From Ochotona curzoniae (lineage: Eukaryota; Chordata; Mammalia; Lagomorpha; Ochotonidae): a stretch of 64,000 bases of DNA. The stretch is from contig NW_024467119.1 in NCBI RefSeq assembly GCF_017591425.1, positions 27,687,001-27,751,000 of the forward strand. The letters run 5' to 3'. Shown here one piece after another: positions 9,685-21,699 of this stretch (its first letter is position 1; every line of letters starts with the position of its first letter). Under the pieces are notes generated by a model, which saw nothing but the letters and a program-made list of their open reading frames with translations, was not told the DNA's origin and did no database searches. Position numbers and translations under genes: made by a program.

Positions 9685-12654
9685 GTTTTGTTTTGTTTCA
9701 TTATTATATTTTTGACAAACTTTACATAGTTAATTAGGGTAAAAAGGTTCAAAGGCTATAGGAAAGTGGGTAAGACTATTATTTTTTCCAAATTGTTTCC
9801 TTCATGTTTAAAGGGGAGTATTAAGGGAGAAGGCCCACCCAATTTTCCACCCTCCCCAAGTCCCACATGTAGGGTATGTTCCGAGGTGCTTGCTCAAGTG
9901 GTTTTGATAGTTCACCAGTTAGGAATCGCTGCCAGTCTTGCCACTCCAAGCACTATCAGACCTTTGAAGAATCCATTGATTGACATAGTCCATCATAGAG
10001 TTTCCGTTTGCTCTGTGTTTCGCTGTCAACATATCGCTGAGATGGTTGATTGACCTGTTCTGTCTTTTCTCTTTTCTTGGTTAGGGTTCTGAGTCCAGCA
10101 TTTTGATTGGGGAAATCTCCAAAGAAACTTTGTCTGAGGTGTTCTCAGACCAGATTCTTGTATGTATTAGCAGGTACAGGGCCCGGCACACTCTATGGCC
10201 CTGATCAGCTGGTGGTTGCGATCACTGGGATGATTCTGTTTTCAGCATCAACTTCCACTGGAACCAATGGTTGTTGCAGTCCAGCCTGGTGCTGCCCAGC
10301 ACATTCTCGGCCCTCGCATAAACCAGTGGGAGCTGCAGCTAGTCAGGGCGACCCACAATAACCCCCACCAGGCCCACCCCCTACCCTGGTTTGCCAGTAT
10401 GTGTAGCAGTAGTCCAGTTTGTCCCACATCCCATTCTACCCCAGCCCCTGTCCTGGTTTTTGTGCCCTCCCGTGGAAGTGGTAACCCAAGAGTGATGAGC
10501 CCACTATTTCCCTCCCAGGCCTCTCCCACTCCCAGATTATGCACTCTCCAGATAGTTCTGTGGTTTGACTTGACAGAACTTGCCCCCAGTGCCAGCTTCT
10601 GCCAGCTGATGCTGTGGCTAAGCCCAAACAACCCTCACCCACTCTAATTTTGTTTGCACCAGTAGGAATAATCAGCCCAGCCTGGCTTTTCCCTGATCTA
10701 GTCCACATGAGGCATACAGGTGTTGTAGCCCTGCTTAGTCTGGTCTGCCCCCATCCTAGCTCATGCCCCCTCCCTTCCTGGTTCTCACGTGTGCTGTTGG
10801 GTGCTGCCATCACTTCTGGCACAGGCAAGCTCACCTCGGCATTCCGTATTGTGCACTAGTTTTTGTTGCGACCAAACCTGGCTCAACCCACACTGTTCTG
10901 GTGCTTGGATTTGCCAGTGGATGATGTGAACAGATTCAGCCTGGTCTTCCCCTGATCCATGCCAGATGTATGCTAGTGGGTAACTTTCTATGGCCTGTTC
11001 TGGGCTGTTTCCTATCATGTTTCTTGTGCTTACCTGCCGGGTCTGTGTCCTGCCAAAGGAGTTGCCCAGGCTCCTCCATCAGAACCTCTCCCAATGCCAG
11101 ATTTTGCACATACTAGTGAGTCTATGAGCCAACCCTAATCAGTTCACCTCCTGTCTTAGCAGGAACAGTGGCTTTTCGTGACTGGCCTTCAACCCAAACT
11201 GGTCCTTGCTGTTGGATATTTCAGCCCAGCCAAGGCTGGTCCATACCCACATATGGCTCACACACGGCTCAGTAGGGGTTGTGGCCTTGCCTAGTCCATC
11301 CCACATCTACCCTGGTCCTCCAGGACACCAGAGGGTGTTGGAGTGTGGCCAGGCTCGGTGCATCCAATCCCAGTCCACATTTGTGCGAAGGGAGACTACA
11401 ATCGTTTCCCATTCAGAACGCAGCCCCCATTCCCGGTCTTGTGGCCCTTGGTGGGAACCTCAACCCAGCTAGGGTTGTCCCCTTTGCTCCCCAACCGGGC
11501 CTGTTCCCAGCCATAGATCGTGTGCATGCCAGTGGTTGCTCTGACTCAGCTTGGTTCAGTCCCTCACCTGTCCCGACCTCTGCCTTAGACACTGTGGCTT
11601 AGTGTTCCTGGCTCATGCAGACCAGTAGGTACAAGATCCTAGCTCAGCATGACCTATGCTCCCTCCTGGTCTCTAGTTTCGCTTGGGGGCTAAGGTTCGC
11701 TCAATCCTGCCCAATCGACCCTGTTCCATTACCAGTTGACACATTTGCCAGCTGTTGGAGCTACTTTTCCCGGCTTGTCCGACCCCCAGGTCTGGACCAC
11801 ATGTTCACCAGCTAGAGCTATGATTCGCCAAGGGAGTTTCCTAAGTTCCTCCACTTAATCCACACCCAGACCCAGTTCTCATACATGCTATTGGGTTTAG
11901 GCCAGGATCTGGCGAAGTCTGGCCTTCCATTTGGCCTTGTATGAGCTGGTGAATGTTGCAGCACGGCCCACCTCACACCCTACTCAGGATGTACATTTGG
12001 GTGCTGCTGCCCTGTCCAGTCCAGACTGTTGGGGGTTCCTTCACCTGTGATTGAAGGCAGGCTCCTTGGTCACACCTAGCTTAGTCCAGCACCACCCCAT
12101 CTCTTGAGTAACCAGTGGGGCTAGAATTTCCACAGGGTTTGGCCCACACATTCCTCACAGAATCTGCCCCCGGTTATGGTTCTTGAGTGCTAGTTAATGC
12201 AATGGCCCTGCTTAATGTGACCCTTCTCCTGATCCATCATCATGTCAGGTAACGGGGTATGATTCTGCTGGACAAGCCCTGAGCCATAGCTTTTGCATGG
12301 ACTGGTATTTGGTGGTCAGCATTGTTCAGTGATTACAAGTTTTTCAAAGGAAGAGTTACTGCCAATGGAGATCTTTACGATTGCTTCACGTCCTAGAAGC
12401 ACAGTGGGTTCAACCTGGAGCTAACTAAGCAGCGATTCAAAGAACCAAAACCCTAGTGCTCCCCAGCTGGGCGGCCAGCAAGCGGAGCCTGGCACCAAAT
12501 GGCACACGGGCAGGCCTGGGGACAGCTCGACACGTGCACATGGTGGCTATCGTCTGGGATCCAGGCATGAGATGCCCTGTCCTGAGACCCACCAGCAGCC
12601 TGGAGGCTGCTGGAAGTTTAAACTCCCAGGCCCAAGGTCGTGTCCCTCCCCAAC
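9685..12654 (-). mobile_element. ~3-kb GC-rich retroposed element, non-coding
   Basis: Three things mark this as a single insertion. A 15-bp direct repeat with one mismatch flanks it. On the minus strand its 3' end is an adenine-rich tail (aaacaaaacaaaacaaaa). Its GC-rich, C-rich plus strand contrasts sharply with the AT-rich flanks. From about 10300 to 12200 the plus strand repeats a degenerate unit anchored by CCAGTRGG followed by an agcccagcctggtc-like segment. The last 400 bases on the minus strand hold a G-rich purine tract (9840-9870, read as GGGACTTGGGGAGGGTGGAA) like those in LINE-1 3'UTRs. No reverse transcriptase, ORF1-like or other coding sequence is seen; the frames inside it (longest 132 codons) are by-products of the repeats. 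It could be an L1 5'UTR joined to a 3'UTR, or an SVA-like composite. Confidence 0.65.
10300..12200 (-). repeat. degenerate internal tandem repeats
   Basis: Anchors of the form (g/a/t)ccagtrgg or a near variant recur on the plus strand at about 10321, 10393, 10659, 10912, 11264, 11529, 11618, 11728 and 12111. They are usually followed by a cagcccagcctggtc-type segment, then ccc-rich sequence. Spacing is uneven (roughly 60-250 bases), so copies are diverged or partly lost. Confidence 0.55.
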
Positions 12655-12669
12655 TGTAGGAATGTTTTT
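12655..12669. repeat. target-site duplication, right copy
   Basis: TGTAGGAATGTTTTT, the partner of 9670-9684. Confidence 0.75.
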
Positions 12670-15370
12670 AAAAAGAAATTTTACACAAACAAAAAATAAG
12701 CTAATTATACCCCCCAATTTTTTTCCAGTTTAACAATAAGGAAAATATCATATAACTCACAGGGAAAAGGATCATTAATTATTATGTTACTCAGTTGGGA
12801 TTTTTAGTTTTGATGTTTCAAAGATGGGTTTAGAACCAGCTGGAGTATCTTATTAATACTATTGATTGGTAAGAACTTCATTAAGCATCTGATTGTCTTT
12901 TATCCTGTCAAGGAGACAGAATGGTCCCTCCATGCTCTCAGAGTGTTGGCTGGCACTGAGAAGTAAGTTGACTTAAGAGTGTCAGGCAAAATGCAAATTT
13001 TATATGGCATGTGAGTCCTCCTGAAAAACTACAGATACAGTTGTTCTCAGATGCTTATTTACTCAATAGAACAACAAGGAAAGATTGCAACAAGTTGGTA
13101 AAGCAGAAGGCTTGGACTAGGGCAGTTCAGTAAGTGGAGAAATGACTTAGAGGATAAGCATACTCTTAACAAGATTTCTGTGTACACATTTCATTGGACC
13201 TTATCTTGCCATCCTTCATGATGATGCTGTTTCCTTTGGAACGTAGAAGACATCATTCATGTGACTTCAGTCTCCTGCTTCTGAGGGACAGCACAGAGCT
13301 GCTTATGTGATCCTGCACCTGAAGTTTTTCAAGTAATTTTAACTTTAAATTTTGACTATAGCAGATGGGCATATTTTGATAACTTTTTCTACTTCAATAG
13401 GCTAGGATTCTTTCCCTTCTTAATTTTTGTTTGTAGAATCTAAAGAGGCACACAAATAGCTTTTGTAAGCTCAACGGTATCTTGGAATGTTTCCCAGCTG
13501 AATATAGGTCAAATATTTCCAATTTTGGCCATCATTTATTTCTTTGAGCTGTATGTATGGAGAGTAAGTTAAGTGGCTCTTTCATATAAAATTTTTCACT
13601 GCTCTGTTGTCCATATATTTACATATTTATGCATTAAAAATCCAGGAGCCCAGAACCCGTCTGCAAACTCATTTGGTCTTTGGTTCTTTCTGTTTCCTGC
13701 CTCTGAGCATACACACTTGCACTCGCATACACATGGAGTGCTAAGATTTTTAAATTAAAGTCTAAAGGACAAATATAATTTGTTCTAAAAAGATTAAATC
13801 AATGTGATTAAACAAAACTTTGAGAGGAGAGGAGGCTATGCGGTAGCTTACAGGCCATCACCTCTGTTTAATATGTTTTCCTTTTATAAACTGGAAAAGT
13901 GCTATAGGACTAAGCCTTTTCTCCTGAGGAGATGAGTCATTCAGTGACTCTCACATCTGTATATTGCTTTGTGTTGTATTTTACATCCTTAGTGTGAAAT
14001 ATCAAGAAATGTGTATCTCAGTTGTGTTGTACATCTTGGAAGCTTCTGGAAACTAAAATCTGTACTTACTGACGTGCACATGGGATCTTAGAATCTAAAC
14101 ATAGATGTTCATTGTTGCATCTATAAGATTATACAAATGCATATATGGAATATAGAATATGCTATTGTTTATGCCTTGAAGTGTGAAATTAGAAATTATA
14201 TAATGAAAGTTTAGTAGTATGATGCCATATTTACTTGTAAATAATTTTTAGTATTCATATACTATTGTCGAGTAACTTCTGATACAGTGACCGCTATCAG
14301 TGAAGACATAAGTACTTTTTCTCTGATACATGTTTACTTTGCTGGTCCATTAGTTATAATTGAAAAAAGGTAAGTTAACTCTGAAAATGCTGACATTTTA
14401 ATACTAAACACATCTTTATTAGGAAATCCTGTAAAGTAGACTCTTCTTCTCTTCCCTCTTCCTACTCTGAAGTTCTCTGCCTTTCAGGTTCTATTCCCTC
14501 TTCCTTTCTTTTGATTGCCTCTTTCTTCCAGAGTTCTTTCCTATTATTGTGTAGGAGGTACTGAATATTGCTTAGCAACAGTCAGTTTAAGGTTAGACCC
14601 AAGAAGACTCTTGTACTTGTCTGCTGACCAAATTGTGAAGCATGTTATAAGTTGACCCAGTGAGATCTTTAGTATATTTAGATTCAGTTAAGAAATACAA
14701 AAATGGCATGATCAGATGTCATTTGAGTAAAGGTCCTAACTACCTGGAAGTATGTAGAATTGTTTAGGACCAAGGGCTGGAGGAAGGGTGATCATTAGTT
14801 AAATAGTAGAGGTAAATCGGATAAGAGATATTAAATTATTATGCCATGAATCAATTTAGTAGGATCAGAAAAAACAGACATTAAAAACTATATTCCCTTA
14901 TGATGTTCTCCTTTTTTGGTATGGGAATTGAAGGAAAAGACAGAAAATGAACTGAAATCCTCAGGTAATCTGGGTTAACTGCCCAGGTTCTATCTTTGTT
15001 AGAGGCTTTCCTTGGTCCTGTTCATCTGTGGTTATACAAAGGACTGCATTCTGGGGAGAAAGATGCCATGTTTCTGGCCAAAATGATTTTTGGAGGGAAA
15101 TAATTTCAAACTTGCAGAAATATGAAAGTGATGTAAAGATCATTTGTGTTTACTTTATCCAGATTGACTCGTAGCCTTTTTCTCCAAATGTTGTTTGTTC
15201 CTTTGGTATAGGAATATTGATCTGTATATTTATAGACGCAGAGGCATGCATAGACACATCAACTATATTATAATCCTTTCACCCTAAAGATCTTAGTTGG
15301 ATTTCTGAGAGTAAGTACAGTTTAGTCTAAAAACTTCCACACACTGTTTTTACTTTTATTTGATCAACCA
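12670..15370. other. unique DNA, no gene seen
   Basis: A quiet 2.7-kb stretch without SINEs. It is AT-rich with all frames short (60-61 codons at most), and I recognise no ancient repeat with confidence. Confidence 0.45.
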
Positions 15371-15374
15371 TGTT

Positions 15375-15722
15375 TTAAAAAATATATTTAATTATTTGAA
15401 AGACAAAGTGATGGAGAAAGAAGAAAAAGATAAGGACAGAGAGAGAAATATTCTTTCCATCTATTTGTTAATTGCCGAAAAACAAAACAAAACAAAACAA
15501 AAATCCACAAACTACCACAAACAGTGTTAGGAAAGACTGAAGCCAGGAACTATGAATCTCCCACAAGGAAAGCAGGATCTCAAAAATTGGGCTACCTGCC
15601 TTTGCCTTCCAAGGCAGAAAGTTGGATCAGAAAGGGAGTAGCTAAAATTCGAACTGAACTTGCATATGGGATGCATGCTTTGTAAGTGGTGGCTTATCCA
15701 ACTGTGCCACAGTGCCAGCTTC
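15375..15722 (-). mobile_element. C-SINE with internal (CAAAA)n
   Basis: Minus copy, from the reversed tail near 15380 to actgtgccacagtgccagct at the 5' end. An AACAAAACAAAA tract at 15480-15503 sits inside the body and displaces part of it; it could be the tail of a lost second insertion. Confidence 0.75.
15478..15503. repeat. (CAAAA)n simple repeat
   Basis: Four to five CAAAA units inside a SINE. Confidence 0.85.
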
Positions 15723-16257
15723 TTAGACAGCCATTTCATAACTTTGTCAACTGACCAAATAAATGGTCTTCATAGCAGTTTTCTTCCTGTGTGGCACAGA
15801 AATCGATCTGTGATCACATCTTATTACATTTATATTTTTAGTATCTTTTAATATGGAATAGTTGTTCAGCCTTTCTTTGCCACTTACTGCATGAACTTTC
15901 TAAAGGATACTGGCGTTGCCCTATCCCTTTCTATGCATAGTCTTCCTAATTATGAATTTAATCTGATATTTGCTGTTAATAGGTTATCTGGTTATATATT
16001 CAAGGATGGAGAACTATATAAGAGGTGTGTGCTTCTTCGCACATACAGCTAAAGGCCTGGGAGATCCTGCCCCTCATTTGTGATGTAAATTGTGACTGTT
16101 TCTAGGTTCAATTTCCCAATGCATAGTACTAAATATACTGCACATGCAACTGATAAGACTCTGAAAGGAGGTACTTGAAACAAAACAGACTGCTGCTCAT
16201 ACAATTTTATCTTGTATTTGTGGTCAACCCATTGATGATGCTTAACCTGAATCACCT
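15723..16257. other. unique or very old repeat DNA
   Basis: The piece at 15835-15895 (cttttaatatggaatagttg, tcagcctttctttgcc) resembles an old interspersed repeat, but I cannot name it. No gene seen. Confidence 0.35.
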
Positions 16258-16582
16258 TTTTTTTTAAAAAAATGTATTTATTAATATTGGAAAGGCAGAT
16301 TTCCAGAGAGAAGGAGAGAGAGAGGAAGACCTTCCATCCACTAGGTCTCTCCCCTAATGGCCACAATGGATGGAGCTGAGATGATCCCAAGCCAGAATGC
16401 AGGAGCTCCTTCCAGGTCTCCCATGTAGGTGCAAGTTTTCAAGGCTTTGGGGCATCTTCCACTGCTTTCACAGGCCATAAGCATGGGAACTGGAGCAGCC
16501 AGGATGCAAACTGGCAGCCATTTGGGATGTTGGCATTTGTAGATGGGGGAGTAGCCAATTGAGCCATCATGCTGGGCCTTTG
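16258..16582 (-). mobile_element. C-SINE
   Basis: Nearly full-length minus copy: T/A-run tail, gagagaaggagagagagagg, catcttccactgctttcaca, and the 5' end at agccatcatgctgggcc. Confidence 0.85.
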
Positions 16583-17455
16583 AATCAGTCTTAAAATTAT
16601 AAAATGATATTTACCTAATCAGCAGCAGCAGACATCAGTCAACATTCTACGTAAGAACATAACACTTTTATCTCTGCAGAATTTTTTTATTGCTAGTCTG
16701 AATTGATGATTTTCCAATCCCCCTCCACGCTGCTATCCTTAATAGTGAACAGTTATTACTGCTCTTCCATATTTTAGTGCTCAGATAGACTCAGATCTTG
16801 ACAACCTTTTTAATGCTGACTCCTGTATCTTTTTGTACACCTTCATGATTGTTTGGAACACGTCATTATTTTTATCCTTACTAAGACTCATCTCATGCCC
16901 ATAATTAGCCCGGTGTTTGAACCAGTCATTTCTACCAAGAGCCTTGCTGCCTATTCTTGGGGACTGATTCTAGAAACAAAAGTCATGAGCTTTTATGTAC
17001 ACACTGCTATTGGGTATCTTTGCTTTTCGCTGATTGAGGAACAGTGCTAGAACATACATACATACACACATTTGTGTCCATACATGCGTAAAATGTGTAC
17101 ATGGCTGTATGTATGAAGAAATATCCATGTAACATTGATCCATGAGAGTGCATCAAAAAGTTTGTGGAAAATGGAATTCAGAGATAATTTTGCATTAACA
17201 GTTGTGAAATCCATTCATACAAGGAGTCTTGAGAAAGCTATTGGAAAACACATTTTTTTTTACAATTATTTATGGCAAAATAAACTTGCTGCTGAGCTCG
17301 ATTGCCATGAATGCTGTGAAGTTCTGGCCAATGTGAGAATGTGGTTTTTATCTCCTGGTTTTCACTTCTCTGTAGTGAGAACACAGCTCCCAACAATAAG
17401 AATTGTTTTATTCATTTCCTCGAAATCATCCAAAATAGTTTGTGTGTTTGCGCCT
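16583..17455. other. unidentified, possibly old repeat
   Basis: 16640-17060 has the feel of an ancient LINE relic (gaaccagtcatttctaccaa, ggactgattctagaaacaaa) ending in a catacatacatacacaca microsatellite. 17150-17200 (catcaaaaagtttgtggaaa) resembles a dispersed element I cannot assign. The 108-codon plus frame at 17135-17461 has no family features. Confidence 0.35.
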
Positions 17456-17780
17456 TTTTAAGATTATTTTTTTTCATTTGAAAGAGAGGGCAAGAGAGAC
17501 AGAGAGAAATACATCTTTGAGAGATATCTCTCATCTACTGATTCATTCTCCCAGTGGCCACCATGATCAGCCCCGGATCATGCGAAGCCAGGAGCTTCAT
17601 CTGGGTCCTCACGTGGGTGGCAGGGACCCGCATTACTGGACCGTCATTCCCTGCTTTCCCAGGTGCATTAAAAAAGGACCTTGCCTGAGAGTTGGTCAGC
17701 TGGAATATGAACCAGTCCCAACACAGAATATGATTATGGGTAGTGGCTTAATCCACTATGCCAAAGTGCTGGCTCCACCA
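17456..17780 (-). mobile_element. C-SINE
   Basis: Minus copy with reversed tail ttttaagattattttttttc, GA-rich region, cctgctttcccaggtgcatt, and 5' end ccactatgccaaagtgctgg. Confidence 0.82.
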
Positions 17781-17869
17781 GCCAAAAAAAAATTTAAATT
17801 GCTTCATATATATCACTGAAAAAAAACAAAAACAAAAACAACAACAATGGCCTACCCTGTTAGATTGCC

Positions 17870-18483
17870 AACTTTACTGTTGTCTGGTTATCCTTCAGGT
17901 TTTTCTTTTTGTAATAATAAGCACATACATGTTTTCTTTTCATTTTCTAACCCACAAGATAGCATATCGTCTGTGTAAACACTTCGGTACTTAGATGTTT
18001 TTACTGCAAGCCCTGTCTGGGAACTCACTCCATTCAGTCTGCCTTCTGTCCTCTGTATTTGTGTCTCCAGGTATTACTGATATTTCACATGTGTACAATG
18101 CCGCAAGGACTAACCTTGTGTCTTTTTTATTGGACGTGTGTGTTCCGGATAAATAAAGATGTAAAATCATTGTGTCAAAGTGATAAAAGCCTATGTAGTT
18201 TTATGTGGTGTTCTGGAATTCTCTTGCATTGGGGTTATTAACGGTTTCATTAGCAATGCACAAGAGTATCTATTTTCCCATAGATTTACCAAGAGAGTGT
18301 ATGTTAAACTTTTGGATTTTTGCCATTTTAATGGGCTGAGAAATTGAATCTCAGTGTATTTCTAATGTATGTTTTAAAATTAGACATGAGGTTGATCATG
18401 TCAGAATGATAATGGCCATATGTGTAAACAGATTCTGTTCAACTATGGTCTTTTTTCAACTATTACACTCTTTTTTCTTTGAT
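17870..18483 (-). mobile_element. LINE-1 relic, 3' part
   Basis: Antisense old L1. The plus strand reads like the reversed L1 3'UTR and ORF2 C-terminal region (gcacatacatgttttctttt, gccattttaatgggctgaga, gacatgaggttgatcatgtc). Many stops, not functional. It continues past the SINE at 18484-18820. Confidence 0.55.
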
Positions 18484-18822
18484 GTTTTATTTATTTTACT
18501 TTGAAGTCAGAATTACAGAGAGAGAGAGAGAGAAAGGAGAGGCAGAAAGAGAGAGAGATCTTCTATCCACTGTTTCACTCCACAAATGGCCAGAGTGGCC
18601 GGAAGCTGGACTGGTCTGAAGCTGGGAGCCTGGAATTTGTTCCAGGTTGCCCACATGGGTGTGTGGCCCCGAAGCCCTTGGCTGTCCTCCACTGCTTTCC
18701 TGGGCCATAAGCAGGGAGCTGGATGGGAAGTAAGGCAGCTGGAACATGAACCAGTGCCCATGTGGGATGCTGGCAATGGCAGGTAGAGGACTAGCCTGTT
18801 ATGTCACTGCATCGGCCTCCAA
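18484..18822 (-). mobile_element. C-SINE inserted in L1
   Basis: Full-length minus copy with a long GA-run (18519-18560), gtcctccactgctttcctgg, catgtgggatgctggcaatg, and 5' end tgtcactgcatcggcc. It splits an older L1, so it is the younger of the two. Confidence 0.85.
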
Positions 18823-19005
18823 ACTTTTGTTATTTTAAAAATATTAGTTCTTTATTGGTAATATTGCACGTATTTTCTCCTTTCTTGCCATTTGACTTCT
18901 CATGGCGATTTTTGCCCAAGTTTAAGAAAAACATTTATGTAGTTTGGTTTATTGATGATTCCTATTATTGTCCTATTATTTTAAATTATAGTTAGAAAAT
19001 AATGA
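18823..19005 (-). mobile_element. LINE-1 relic, continuation
   Basis: Resumes the antisense L1 after the SINE (ttctttattggtaatattgc, tgccatttgacttctcatgg, atgtagtttggtttattgat). Confidence 0.5.
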
Positions 19006-19206
19006 ATATGAAATGAACTTGCTGTGTTTAACTGTAAAGAAATTAGGTAGTTATTTAAACTAGATGAAAATGGATAATTCTCTTATTCTATTTGTCATTT
19101 TCCCACAGTCTTTAATTCCAAAGCCCAAACCAGAAAAATTTGCATTTCATGTATCATATATGCAAATTCAATTATTTTAATTTTAGCTCTTAAAAATGTA
19201 CATATT

Positions 19207-19370
19207 TTATGGGTCCAGCATGGTGGAATATCAGGCCAATCTTTCTCCTTGTAGCACTAACATTTCATATGGGCATTGGTTTGTGTCCTGGCTCCTCCGC
19301 TTTTGATCCAGCTCTCTGCTGTGGCCTAGGAGAGCAGCAGAGGGCGGCCAAGTCCTTGGGAACTTTTAAC
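19207..19370 (+). mobile_element. C-SINE, 5' half only
   Basis: gggtccagcatggtggaata, catttcatatgggcattggt and gatccagctctctgctgtgg are present. The 3' half is missing after about 19370. Confidence 0.7.
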
Positions 19371-21194
19371 ATCGCTATACCTGATCGCCTCCATTGTAGC
19401 ATTTCAGTTACTGTGACTTTTTCTTGTAATGAGAGTCTGGACTGGTTTGGCCAGCTTTGGCCAACTGGCCTTCCGGGATCACTAGCCTCTTTTCAAATAG
19501 CCTTGGCATCAGACCTTACTTCCTTGAAACCTCCTTAATACCGCCACCTCCACAGATCTGAAGATGGTGGAAAATGATGTGAAAGGTAGTAGGTTAGAGA
19601 GTCATATGTTGTCTCAAATCAGTGAATTAACTCAAAAGGTTTGGCTGATGTGCACTTAACATTGTATGTTTATCTTAAGGTAAAGATGAATAGTATTTAC
19701 TCAGAAGGACATGCATTCACACATACATGTGTGCGTTTGTGTTTTGTGATTCAGTGTTGTTGAAGTAGAACCAGCAAACAAGTGTAAGAAAACTTTGAAT
19801 TATTTTAGCCAGACATTTTTGGCCAGAATCTACAACTAACACAGACAATGCTGAAAAGTTCTTACTTGCTTCAGGAAGTTTTCTGTGTAGTAAAATCATT
19901 TTAAATCAAAATTAGATTTCTTTCCTTAGCTAGCTTCCATTGAAGTTGTCTTATCTCAGGATATTTGCTTTCAACCTATCTAGAGGCTGTGATTAATTTG
20001 GAACAGTGGTTGGAGATCACAGCAGCTCATGGGTTTCTTCATCCCATCTTGAGGGCCTGCGTGCTGTTTGGAACTGAAGTGTTGCAGTGGAGTTTCAAAA
20101 TGGCTTTTTCTTAAGGCTTAAGTAAAAGCTAGTCAGCCTGTTGTTGGCAATCATACGCTGAGAATTACAGTATTCTTGTGAAAACACTTAAAACAGAGGC
20201 AGGAAGGAAAACCAATTATGAATTTTTCATCTAATGCGCAAGTGAAGTGCGTGTTTGGCTTCTTCATTGAGATGAACAGTGATAGTGGGCAGGAAGGTCG
20301 TGGAGAGGGCTGTTAGAACGCAGGCTGTGGAGCTGCAGAGCCTGCATTCTTGGGTTTCCCTGTGCCACTCTCTTCCAAGTGCCCTTGGGTGGACTCAAAG
20401 CTGCCCTTTGTTCGCGTTCTGCGTTTCTTGGTCTGTTGTTTTTGTGTCATTCTGTTTTTAGTTTATGATGTTATTCCTTTTCTGACATTACAGCTTGTCC
20501 ACAAGACAAAGGTGGTTTTCTTAAGCTAAGCAGATAATGAAAGAGCGTGGTATTTTTGTATGACAAGACTCGACTCTAAAAGTTAGGAACGTCAAATGTA
20601 AATTTCAGGATTAAGTTTACTACCAAACAGAGATTCTTTATCACTGTGTGGAAAATAGTAGCATTCCTGATTCAAAAACAGCAAGGGAGGTAATTGGTTT
20701 TGTGTCGCTTGCCAAAAGTATGAGACACATTGTAAGATGTAGCTGTGTAATTAGAACTGTTTTTCTCCCAGTTCCTGTTAGTTGAGGTTTGCACACTTTA
20801 AAAAGATTTACTAACTAGAAGCTCTTTAGTTGTGATTATTAAAAGTCTGAGCATGTAGATTTTTCTCTGAGTTCTAAGAGGTTTTAAGGAGAGAATATTA
20901 GATATGGAAATAGAACCAAAGTAAAACTAGTACCTCAAGATAGCAAGGAACTTAGCTTTTATTTCCAAGGAGTGTTTGTGAATTTATTTTGGCTTGAATG
21001 GAAGTTCTCAGCTATAAAAAGCAAACATACTTTTGGATTCATTTGTCGGTTTCTCCCCTAGTGTAGCTGGGGAGGTCAGATGCTTTCATGTTGGACACAC
21101 ACTTTGAAGTTGGTGCTGTATCAGTTTAAGTTGTCCTGAAAGATTTGTTGACAGAAACTTTAGCTCTCACCACATTGTCGTGTTTAACATTCAC
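19371..21194. other. unique DNA, no gene seen
   Basis: 1.8 kb without a sure feature. A MIR-like piece may lie at 20280-20400 (gaacgcaggctgtggagctg). Frames are up to 60 codons. Confidence 0.4.
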
Positions 21195-21699
21195 TGTTCA
21201 ATGCCTTATTCTTTTTAAGTATGTGTAAGTATTTATAACCTGAGGCTTGCCATTTTAGCCATATTTAAATGTATAATTCAGTGGTCCTATATATAGTACA
21301 TTCAGAATGGTGTGTAGCAATTGCTGTTATCTAATTCTACAACTTTTTCATCATCTCAAATAAAAACCCTGTGCCCACTGGACAGTATTTTCCCTGCTGT
21401 TAACTGGACCTTGGTTAACACCATTCTACTTTCTGTCTTTATGAATTTGTTTATTCTATGTATTTCACATTAAATGTGGTCGTTCAATATTTGTCCTCTT
21501 GTGCTGGGCGTTTTTTTTCCCCAACTTGGTATATTTTTATGGTTTGTCCATATTTTTAACATGGATCAAAATTTTATTTTTTTTTTTATGACAGAAGAAT
21601 GTTCCGTGGGTGTGAGTGTGTGTGTGTGCCACATTTGTTTATCCATTCATCTGTTGATAGACACTTGGGTTATTTCCATCTTTTGTTAATATGGAAACA
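21195..21699 (-). mobile_element. LINE-1 relic, 3'UTR and ORF2 end
   Basis: Antisense L1. The plus strand gives classic reversed L1 3' features: tataattcagtggtcctata, caactttttcatcatctcaa, tactttctgtctttatgaat and tttatccattcatctgttga. It is interrupted by a SINE and resumes at 21977. Confidence 0.8.

Noticed and set aside
10248..10834. Overlapping 126-132-codon frames on both strands
   Set aside because: They lie inside the GC-rich repetitive element, where stop codons are rare on both strands; no family resemblance.
17135..17461. 108-codon plus frame as a candidate exon
   Set aside because: Contains a T-run, low-complexity stretches and resembles a dispersed element at its start; no splice support.
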